Positions 7,756 to 13,755 of a stretch of 16,643 nt of DNA are shown here, piece after piece. Position 1 is the first letter of the stretch, and every line of letters starts with the position of its first letter. The position numbers and the translations under genes were made by a program. The stretch is from an uncultured Bacteroidales bacterium (lineage in GTDB: Bacteria > Bacteroidota > Bacteroidia > Bacteroidales > WCHB1-69). The stretch covers positions 1-16,643 of the forward strand of contig CALAVA010000368.1 in assembly GCA_937892025.1 (NCBI GenBank), given 5' to 3'. A model generated the notes under the pieces. That model was not told the DNA's origin. It did not search any database and saw only the letters and a list, made by a program, of their open reading frames with translations.

Positions 7756-9033
7756 TTACTTTGATTCTAACTCGTAGTCATCGCTATCGCAAGCGGGAAC
7801 AAGTTTATAAACTTTGTCGTTTCTTCTAATGGTATCAGCACAGACCACAGAGCAAAAAGTGCCTTTTTCTGCTATTGAGGTAGGTTTAAGATTTACCCTT
7901 ATTTCATTGGCTTTGCATTCTATCACACCAGAAGTAGGGCCGATGATTAAAAGGGTATCATCTTTGTTTAGGTTGTTTGCTTCCACTTTTATTTCAGCAA
8001 CCTTTAGTTTGGAAAAATAGTTGGTAACTTTTCCGATATAGATTTTTACTTTTTTTGCTTGGGAACCATATCGTTGTGTCCATTCTCCTAATTTTCTGCC
8101 TAAATAGTATCCGTCCCAAAATCCGCGATTATATACATTTTCAAGTTGTTGTGTCCATTGTTTGACTTTTGTTTCTGAATAAGTGCCGTTTAGAACTGCT
8201 GTTGTAGCTTCTCTATAGCAGGTGGTAACCGTTTTTACATATTCAGGCGACCGCCCTCGTCCTTCAATTTTTAGAACGGAAACTCCAGCCTCAACTATTT
8301 TGTCCAAAAATCCTATTGTACACAAGTCTTTGGGGGACATAATATATTTATCTTCAACAATAGCATTTACTTCATTGTCGGCATCATAAACAGAATATGC
8401 TCTTCTACAAGGTTGCAGACATGCACCTCTATTAGCGGAATAGGCAAAATGGTGTAAACTAAGATAACATTTGCCCGAAACGGCCATACATAAAGCCCCA
8501 TGAGCAAAAATTTCTATCTTTACCAAATTGCCTGAGGGACCACAAATGTTTTGTTCGTTTATTTCTCTAATGATTTGTTTGACTTGTTTCAACGAAAGTT
8601 CTCTGGCTGTTACCATTACATCAGCATATTGTGAAAAAAAACGAACTGCTTCTATATTAGTGATATTGCATTGAGTGGAAATATGAACTTCTACATTTTT
8701 TTCTCTTGCATATTGAATGACTGCTAAATCTGAGGCGATGATAGCACTAATTTCATTTTCTTTTGCTAAATTGATGAGTTGTTTCATTTTTTGCAATTCA
8801 TCATCGTAAATGATTGTATTGATAGTCAAGTAGGTTTTTACATTGTTCGTTTTACAAATTTGGGCAATGGTGCCGAGGTCATTTTCTGTAAAATTTATGG
8901 AGGAACGTGCTCGCATATTCAATTCTCCAATGCCAAAATAAACTGCATTTGCTCCTGCTTGAATGGCTGCCGATAAGGACTCAAAAGACCCAACAGGGGA
9001 CATTATCTCTATTTGTTGTGCTTTAGTTTGCAT
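7756..9033 (-). CDS. U32-family RNA hydroxylation protein (TrhP/RlhA type; annotated as peptidase U32)
   Basis: Members of this family are often labelled collagenase-like proteases. The characterised E. coli relatives TrhP and RlhA instead use a TIM-barrel and an iron-sulfur cluster in prephenate-dependent hydroxylation of tRNA U34 or 23S rRNA C2501. The 425-residue protein opens with IEIMSPVGSFESLSAAIQAGANAVYFGIG, the first barrel unit. It carries four cysteines, C182, C189, C205 and C209 (C-x6-C-x15-C-x3-C, within ALCMAVSGKC and NRGACLQPCRR), the expected cluster ligands. Downstream are IEGRGRSPEYV and a C-terminal beta domain from about residue 330 (KIYIGKVTNYFSKLKVAEI...). From sequence alone I cannot tell whether its target is tRNA or rRNA. 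It has its own promoter and is divergent from dapA. Confidence 0.88.
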   Translation of the reverse strand: MQTKAQQIEIMSPVGSFESLSAAIQAGANAVYFGIGELNMRARSSINFTENDLGTIAQICKTNNVKTYLTINTIIYDDELQKMKQLINLAKENEISAIIASDLAVIQYAREKNVEVHISTQCNITNIEAVRFFSQYADVMVTARELSLKQVKQIIREINEQNICGPSGNLVKIEIFAHGALCMAVSGKCYLSLHHFAYSANRGACLQPCRRAYSVYDADNEVNAIVEDKYIMSPKDLCTIGFLDKIVEAGVSVLKIEGRGRSPEYVKTVTTCYREATTAVLNGTYSETKVKQWTQQLENVYNRGFWDGYYLGRKLGEWTQRYGSQAKKVKIYIGKVTNYFSKLKVAEIKVEANNLNKDDTLLIIGPTSGVIECKANEIRVNLKPTSIAEKGTFCSVVCADTIRRNDKVYKLVPACDSDDYELESK

Positions 9034-9072
9034 GAAAATAAATGTCTTTTGTTTTTATGGATACAATAATTG

Positions 9073-9080
9073 CAAAAGTA
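9073..9080 (-). promoter_or_regulatory. Bacteroidetes-type -7 promoter element for the U32 gene
   Basis: On the minus strand this is TACTTTTG, matching TAnnTTTG, 40 bases before the U32-gene ATG. The predicted transcription start is near 9067. It is identical in sequence to the element proposed for dnaN. Confidence 0.55.
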
Positions 9081-9228
9081 CAACTTTTTTCACTCCACTT
9101 CTATTTCATTAAAAAACCAGAGAAAAATTATTAGAAACGTTCAATTTGACATATCTAAGTGAAGAAGAAATTTTGCAAAAAGGTGATATATTTTTTTATT
9201 TTTCAAAAGCAATTCTGTGAAATTTTAT

Positions 9229-9236
9229 TATCTTTG
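9229..9236 (+). promoter_or_regulatory. Bacteroidetes-type -7 promoter element for dapA-holA
   Basis: TATCTTTG matches TAnnTTTG exactly, 20 bases before the dapA ATG, so transcription would start only about 15 bases upstream of the gene. The element has the same sequence, followed by the same GCA-like context, as the yidC promoter. No convincing -33 box is visible. The remainder of the 9034-9256 gap shows no gene that I can support. Confidence 0.6.
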
Positions 9237-9256
9237 CAACACAAAAAGAATAGGTA

Positions 9257-10135
9257 ATGAAAAGTATTTTGTCAGGAACAGGAGTCGCTTTAGTAACACC
9301 ATTTAAAGAAGATTGGAGTATAGACTTTGTAGGCCTTGCCAATATGGTAGATTATGTGATAGAAGGTGGTGTTGATTATTTAGTAGCCTTAGGTACAACA
9401 GCAGAAACTCCAACCTTGTCGTTTGCAGAACGCAAACAAGTATTAGAAACCATTGTAGAACAAACAAATAGACGAGTACCTATTGTTGTAGGTATCGGCT
9501 GTAATAATCCCATAGAAGTAAAAGAACAATTTCATTTGTTTGATTTTTCACAAATTATTGCCATTTTATCGGTAACACCTTATTATAATCGTCCGCAGCA
9601 GAGAGGTTTGATTAGTCATTATGAGTCCATTTCTTCACAAAGTCCGCGTCCTATAATTCTTTACAATGTTCCTTCAAGGACAGGTGTGAACATAGAGGCT
9701 GAAACCACCTTGTATATGGCCAATACTTTGTCTAATGTTATCGGCATAAAGGAAGCCTCTGGCAATATAGGACAAATTATGCACATTATGCAACATTGTC
9801 CGGAAAATTTTTCGGTTATTTCAGGGGACGATGCTCTTACTTTAGCATTGATGGCTTGTGGTGCTAATGGTGTTATTTCTGTGGTTGCCAATGCTTTCCC
9901 ATCTGCTGTCGCAAATTTGGTAAAATTGGCTAAAAAAGGAGATTTTGAAAAGGCAAGACAAATGCATTATCGTTTGTTAGATATTGTAAATGCGTGTTTT
10001 ATGGATGGAAATCCCTCTGGAATAAAAGCATTTTTGTATAAACAAGGTTTAATCAACTATCAGGTACGTTTGCCTTTATCAACTGTAAAGGATACAACTT
10101 TGGATTTAATTGAAAAATTATTGAAACAATGGTAA
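9257..10135 (+). CDS. dapA: 4-hydroxy-tetrahydrodipicolinate synthase
   Basis: DapA condenses pyruvate with aspartate semialdehyde, the first committed step towards diaminopimelate (cell wall) and lysine. The 292-residue protein has the same length as the E. coli enzyme and keeps its active site. The Schiff-base lysine is K165 in GIKEASGN. The catalytic hydroxyls are T47/T48 in LGTTAE, Y110 in SVTPYYNRP and Y136 in YNVPSRTG, and R141 is the substrate-binding arginine. VALVTPF near the N-terminus and SGDDALTLALMACGANGVIS late in the barrel are also typical. It starts 20 bases after a -7 promoter element, and its last seven bases overlap the start of holA, which implies translational coupling. 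Confidence 0.97.
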   Translation: MKSILSGTGVALVTPFKEDWSIDFVGLANMVDYVIEGGVDYLVALGTTAETPTLSFAERKQVLETIVEQTNRRVPIVVGIGCNNPIEVKEQFHLFDFSQIIAILSVTPYYNRPQQRGLISHYESISSQSPRPIILYNVPSRTGVNIEAETTLYMANTLSNVIGIKEASGNIGQIMHIMQHCPENFSVISGDDALTLALMACGANGVISVVANAFPSAVANLVKLAKKGDFEKARQMHYRLLDIVNACFMDGNPSGIKAFLYKQGLINYQVRLPLSTVKDTTLDLIEKLLKQW

Positions 10136-11163
10136 TTGATTACGTTAATTTTTCCAAAAGAATAAAGGAAAAACAATATGAACCTATTGTTTTGTTAGAA
10201 GGGGAAGAGCCTTTCTATGTGGATAAGTTGACAAAGATGATACAAGAAACTTTTTTTGCAACAGAAGCAGAAAAAGATTTTGATTATCAATTGTTTTATG
10301 GGAATGAGGTAACGATAAACCAAATTATTGATATTTCAAAACAATTTCCGATGATGGGAGCAAAACGCTTGGTTGTGGTTCGTGGGGCTCAGGTTTTGGA
10401 AAAGAAGATTGCCGATTTGCTTTCGTATGTCAAAAATCCGCAAAAACAAACAGTTTTGGTACTTGCTTTTACAGAAGGGAAAAAAATGGACGGAAAATTG
10501 GCTGTTTACAAAGAAATAGTAAAAAATGGTTTGGTTTTTCGTTCTGATAAAATTTATGATAACAAACTTGCCCCTCATGTGATGAATTTAGCCAAGGAAA
10601 AAAAATTGACAATCTCTTCAAGAGAAATAGACTTGTTGATAGCACAAATTGGCAACAATCTTTCACGTATCAATAAAGAATTGGATAAATTAGAAAATGT
10701 TGTTCCTAATGGTCAACCAATAGATAGCAAGATAATAGAAACATATATTGGTATCAACAGAGAATACAATATGTTTGAATTGGCAAGAGCCATTTTGGCA
10801 CGAGATACTGCCAAGGCTTTCGCTATTACAGATTATTTTATAGAAAATCCCGGAAAATACACTCCTGTTGTGCCTTTTGTTAATATTTTCAATGTGTTTT
10901 ACAAACTATTGCAATATTATTATTTGCCTGAAAGATTATCTGCGGGCGGACAAGAACAAAATGAAATATTAAAAAAATTAGGGGTCTTTTGGACAGATTA
11001 TAGCATTTATAAAGCGGCTATCAATTATTATCCTTTGCCAAAAATAGTAACGATACTTCATCATATCAGACATTATAGTATGTTGAGCAAAGGGGCAAAT
11101 GGCTGGCAAGGCAATGAGATAGACCTTGTTAGAGAATTAACATGGAAAATTTTGACAATTTGA
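10129..11163 (+). CDS. holA: DNA polymerase III delta subunit (clamp loader)
   Basis: HolA is the clamp-loader subunit that opens the beta ring. The 344-residue protein matches the E. coli length (343). It begins with YEPIVLLEGEEPFYVDKLTKMI, the typical start where family members read as ...LYLLxGEExxLxxE. Next come DKDYQLFYG-like FDYQLFYGNE, a hydrophobic strand ending in RLVVVRGAQ, and the KMDGKLAVYK region. The helical collar domain (about 210-344) contains YNMFELARAILARDTAKAF and a C-terminal helix bundle. Family identity rests on this overall pattern, since delta subunits are poorly conserved and have no intact Walker A motif. The ATG overlaps the end of dapA by seven bases and sits in ATGGTAA, so the two genes are almost certainly translated from one message. 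Its cargo, dnaN, lies 2.6 kb away on the opposite strand. Confidence 0.88.
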   Translation: MVIDYVNFSKRIKEKQYEPIVLLEGEEPFYVDKLTKMIQETFFATEAEKDFDYQLFYGNEVTINQIIDISKQFPMMGAKRLVVVRGAQVLEKKIADLLSYVKNPQKQTVLVLAFTEGKKMDGKLAVYKEIVKNGLVFRSDKIYDNKLAPHVMNLAKEKKLTISSREIDLLIAQIGNNLSRINKELDKLENVVPNGQPIDSKIIETYIGINREYNMFELARAILARDTAKAFAITDYFIENPGKYTPVVPFVNIFNVFYKLLQYYYLPERLSAGGQEQNEILKKLGVFWTDYSIYKAAINYYPLPKIVTILHHIRHYSMLSKGANGWQGNEIDLVRELTWKILTI

Positions 11164-11214
11164 TGGTTTACAATAAGATAAGGAATTTTACTAATCAATA
11201 AAAATGAAATGTTT

Positions 11215-12258
11215 TTACATTTTTGCATCTCCTCTATCAACAACAAGTTGACAACCAATAGATTCCATTCTTCTTTGCAAACAGAACCTACATTCTGCGG
11301 CCTCATCGCCGGTGCAAATTTTATTATCGTAAATTTGATATTTTTTCCTGACAGCAATAGGTGAAAGATTGGGCATCACCACATTTGCCCCGGCCAAAAT
11401 GCCTTTTTCTCTTCCGCGAGGGTCGAGTGTTCCCAATGCTGTTGTCGATGGTAATAAAACCGCAGGCAACATTAAACGGAGTATTCCTAATAAAAATAAT
11501 GTCAATTGTACACTTCCTTGTTTTTGGTTGGCAAAAGGGGTTTGATGATGTGGAATAAAAGGACCAATTCCAATCATTTGTGGTTGAAGTTGGGCAATAT
11601 ATAAAAGGTCATCAGCTAAAAATTCAGGTGTTTGAAACGGGGTCCCTACCATAAAACCTGTCCCTATTTGATACCCGATTTTCTTTAGATTTTCCAAACA
11701 TTGTTTTCTGTTTTTTTCAGATAATTCTTTGGGGTGTAAGAGAGCATAATGGTCGGCATTGGCGGTTTCATGTCGCAAAAGATACCTATTTGCACCTGCT
11801 TGATAGAAAGCAAGATATGTTTCATAAGACATTTCGCCCAAAGATAAAGTAATGGCACAATCTGGATAAGTTTTGCGAATGGTAGAAATGATATCTGTCA
11901 TTTTTTTTTCGGTGTAGTAGGGGTCTTCACCACCTTGAAGCACAAAGGTTCTAAACCCTAATTCATAACCTATTTTGCAACAAGCAAGAATGGTCTCTTT
12001 ATCAAGACGATAGCGTTCTATCTCCTTATTGGAAGCACGTAAACCACAATAATAGCAATTGTTGCGACAATAGTTGCTCATTTCTATCAATCCACGTGTA
12101 TAAATGGTGGTGCCATAATGTTTTTGTCGAACCGCTACGGCTTTCTCAAACAAATAATTGCTAATTTCTTGAGAATCAAAGTGTTTGATTAAACTAACAA
12201 ATTCCGATTTGCTTAAAATATGCTTCTGTTCAAGAGTGTCTATTAAGAATTTAACCAT
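11215..12258 (-). CDS. hydE: [FeFe]-hydrogenase H-cluster maturase HydE (radical SAM)
   Basis: HydE is one of three maturases (with HydF and HydG) that build the di-iron subcluster of [FeFe]-hydrogenase. The 347-residue protein carries the radical-SAM cluster motif C64-x3-C68-x2-C71 in SNYCRNNCYYCGLR. A second cysteine set, C315-x7-C323-x2-C326, matches from memory the spacing of the accessory cluster of Thermotoga maritima HydE (C311, C319, C322). Other family landmarks are FVLQGGEDPYYT, LRHETANADHYALLHP, GTGFMVGTPFQTPEFL and IGIGPFIPHHQTPFA. The second cluster argues against the related PylB and BioB enzymes. No hydF, hydG or hydrogenase gene lies in the window, so its partners must be elsewhere. 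It is transcribed alone, convergent with holA and divergent from a lipoprotein gene. Confidence 0.9.
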   Translation of the reverse strand: MVKFLIDTLEQKHILSKSEFVSLIKHFDSQEISNYLFEKAVAVRQKHYGTTIYTRGLIEMSNYCRNNCYYCGLRASNKEIERYRLDKETILACCKIGYELGFRTFVLQGGEDPYYTEKKMTDIISTIRKTYPDCAITLSLGEMSYETYLAFYQAGANRYLLRHETANADHYALLHPKELSEKNRKQCLENLKKIGYQIGTGFMVGTPFQTPEFLADDLLYIAQLQPQMIGIGPFIPHHQTPFANQKQGSVQLTLFLLGILRLMLPAVLLPSTTALGTLDPRGREKGILAGANVVMPNLSPIAVRKKYQIYDNKICTGDEAAECRFCLQRRMESIGCQLVVDRGDAKM

Positions 12259-12282
12259 TGTTTCCTATCATTTCTTATCATG

Positions 12283-12290
12283 CAAAGGTA
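12283..12290 (-). promoter_or_regulatory. Bacteroidetes-type -7 promoter element for hydE
   Basis: On the minus strand the bases read TACCTTTG, fitting TAnnTTTG, 25 bases before the hydE ATG. Transcription would begin near 12277. The element shares a 137-base divergent region with the promoter proposed for the lipoprotein gene. Confidence 0.6.
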
Positions 12291-12361
12291 ACATAAAACT
12301 TTGTGCTTTGATATTTTTTTCAAAAAAAATGTTTTTCCAAATATTATTATAAAAAATTGAT

Positions 12362-12369
12362 TATTTTTG
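12362..12369 (+). promoter_or_regulatory. Bacteroidetes-type -7 promoter element for the lipoprotein gene
   Basis: TATTTTTG fits TAnnTTTG, 27 bases before the lipoprotein ATG. The surrounding sequence is so AT-rich that the match is less telling than the others in this window. Confidence 0.45.
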
Positions 12370-12395
12370 CAAATTGAATTTAAATAATAAATGAT

Positions 12396-12890
12396 ATGAA
12401 AATAGTAAAAATTATCACCATAGTTGGTGTATGTGTTTTAACTTTGTTTGGTTGCAAGAAAGACAAAAAAGTTGCTGACCCCGAAGGTACAATAGAATTG
12501 AGTATGAGAAACAATTCTAATGGAAACACACAGTTGACGTTTTATCTACCTAATAATCAAAAATTAATTTCATTACACATTGATGACGGAAATAACTTTT
12601 GTTATGGCTGGGGTAGCGATAGTTGGGATTATTATGGTGATGTTTCTTTAGTTAAAGTTGATGCCAATTGTTTAGGCAATATTACAACTATACCTACATC
12701 AGGTTGGGCAAAACAAGTTGCAGTAAAACCGGGAAATGCTTATGTCGCCAAAGTAGAATGTACTAAAGGAGATACTTATACTGGGCAAGTTTTTTATTGT
12801 CGGATATATGTAACTTCATGGATAACATCAGCAACGAACAATGGTATTATTGGTGCGGAGGTAAAATATCAATATCCAATGCCTTATTAG
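12396..12890 (+). CDS. Small secreted lipoprotein, possibly DUF5036-like
   Basis: The 164-residue protein begins with a lipoprotein signal peptide: positively charged MKIVK, a hydrophobic core, and the lipobox LFGC with the lipidated cysteine at C20, followed by KKDKK. The mature part (about 145 residues) appears all-beta, rich in Asn, Gly and aromatic residues. It has recognisable stretches LGNITTIPTSGWAKQVAV, GNAYVAKVE and YVTSWITSATNNGIIGAEVKYQY. These resemble a family of Bacteroides lipoproteins I recall as DUF5036, whose function is unknown; that match is from memory and needs a profile search. Cysteines in the mature part (NFCYGW, DANCLG, VECTKG, FYCRIY) could form disulfides. It is probably anchored in the outer membrane. 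It is a single-gene unit with its own promoter and a terminator-like hairpin, divergent from hydE. Confidence 0.75.
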   Translation: MKIVKIITIVGVCVLTLFGCKKDKKVADPEGTIELSMRNNSNGNTQLTFYLPNNQKLISLHIDDGNNFCYGWGSDSWDYYGDVSLVKVDANCLGNITTIPTSGWAKQVAVKPGNAYVAKVECTKGDTYTGQVFYCRIYVTSWITSATNNGIIGAEVKYQYPMPY

Positions 12891-12909
12891 AAATTCTTAT
12901 CTGATAAAC

Positions 12910-12933
12910 AAAAGCGAAAGTTCGTTTTTTCTT
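12910..12933 (+). terminator. Intrinsic terminator-like hairpin after the lipoprotein gene
   Basis: AAAGCGAA and TTCGTTTT pair (one G-T wobble) around a very short loop, followed by further Ts and CTT. It begins about 20 bases after the lipoprotein stop. The tight loop and AT-rich base of the stem lower confidence. Confidence 0.45.
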
Positions 12934-12959
12934 AACAATATACAATATTTGGGTTATAT

Positions 12960-13005
12960 TATACATCAAGATTTGAATATAGCAACGCTTAAATCTTGAT
13001 GTATA
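12960..13005. repeat. Perfect 15-bp inverted repeat with a 16-base loop, upstream of ktrA
   Basis: TATACATCAAGATTT at 12960-12974 is exactly complementary to AAATCTTGATGTATA at 12991-13005. The 16-base spacer contains a small AGC-AAC-GCT stem. The repeat ends 29 bases before the ktrA ATG and is followed by T-rich sequence. It could be a second terminator for the lipoprotein gene, a hairpin in the ktrA leader, or a binding site for a dimeric regulator. Confidence 0.85.
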
Positions 13006-13034
13006 TAATTTATTTTCTTTGAAAAACAAAAAAG

Positions 13035-13730
13035 ATGGGTGCAGAAAAATTTGCAGTAATAGGTATCGGTCATTTTGGTAGAGCAATAGCCTTGAGTTTG
13101 TCTCGAAAAGGAGCGGAGGTGATGGTTATTGACACTAATTATGAACGGATAGACCAAATTAGTGATGATGTTTCGTATGCGGTAACCTTGGATGCAACAG
13201 ATAAAAGAGCTTTATTATCGCAGGATATTCTCAGTTTTGATGTTGTTATCATTGCCATTGGTTCAAATTTTGAACAAAGGTTGCTTTGTGCTGCTGTTTT
13301 AATGGATTTGGGTATCAAACGCATCGTTTGTCGTGCTTTAGGACACAATCAGAGAATTATTCTTGAAAAAATGGGCATTACAGAAATTCTTTCTCCTGAA
13401 GATGAGGTTGGAAAAACATTGGCCAGACGGCTAATGACACCCAACATGATTTCCTTTCTTGATTTGTCTGATGATTATTGTATTATGGAAATTCTTGCTC
13501 CAAAACTAATTTGTGGGCTTACTTTGGGACGAATAGACCTTCGTGATAAATATAAATTGAGTTTAATTACTATAAAAAGAGAATTTACCGAAAAACATGG
13601 CGGAAAAGACATTCAAGAACAGCATGTTATTGGTGTCCCGGACACAAAAACTATCATTCAAAATAAAGACACTTTGGTTTTGTTCGGTAAAAATCGGGAT
13701 ATTGAAAAGTTTGTAGAAATAAACAATTAA
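13035..13730 (+). CDS. ktrA: Potassium uptake regulatory subunit KtrA/TrkA (RCK domain)
   Basis: KtrA forms a cytoplasmic ring on the KtrB channel and gates it according to bound nucleotide. The 231-residue protein has one RCK unit. A Rossmann-fold RCK_N covers about residues 5-125, with the nucleotide loop G10-I-G12-H-F-G15 and the strand-2 acid D33 in VMVIDTN. Also present are LDATDKRAL, FDVVIIAIG and ILSPEDEVGKTLARRL. RCK_C covers about 140-225 (LTLGRIDLRDKYKLSLITIKR, and DTLVLFGKNRDIEKF at the end). One RCK unit, rather than the two of E. coli TrkA, points to the Ktr type. It precedes ktrB by 25 bases and shares its operon. The ATG at 13035 is the natural start of the FAVIGIG strand. A 15-bp inverted repeat lies just upstream, and I see no clear -7 element. 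Confidence 0.93.
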   Translation: MGAEKFAVIGIGHFGRAIALSLSRKGAEVMVIDTNYERIDQISDDVSYAVTLDATDKRALLSQDILSFDVVIIAIGSNFEQRLLCAAVLMDLGIKRIVCRALGHNQRIILEKMGITEILSPEDEVGKTLARRLMTPNMISFLDLSDDYCIMEILAPKLICGLTLGRIDLRDKYKLSLITIKREFTEKHGGKDIQEQHVIGVPDTKTIIQNKDTLVLFGKNRDIEKFVEINN

Positions 13731-13755
13731 ATCTTCTTTTTTTATTAAAAGAATT

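Noticed and set aside
9110..9220. Open plus-strand stretch of about 35 codons in the U32-dapA gap with protein-like content (YLSEEEILQKGDIFFYFSK)
   Set aside because: It has no ATG, only an internal TTG, overlaps the region just ahead of the dapA promoter, and matches nothing I know. It may be a gene remnant, but chance is as likely.
11207..11222. AAATG/CATTT inverted repeat between the convergent holA and hydE genes as a shared terminator
   Set aside because: Five-base stem of low stability that overlaps the last hydE codons; not distinguishable from chance in this composition.
11215..12258. Biotin synthase or PylB instead of HydE
   Set aside because: The C-terminal C-x7-C-x2-C cluster motif and the LRHETANADHYALLHP and GIGPFIPHHQTPF segments fit HydE specifically.
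12960..13034. A c-di-AMP-type riboswitch in front of ktrA
   Set aside because: Those riboswitches control ktr genes in Firmicutes but are much larger and have conserved loops; only a simple stem with a 16-base loop is present here.
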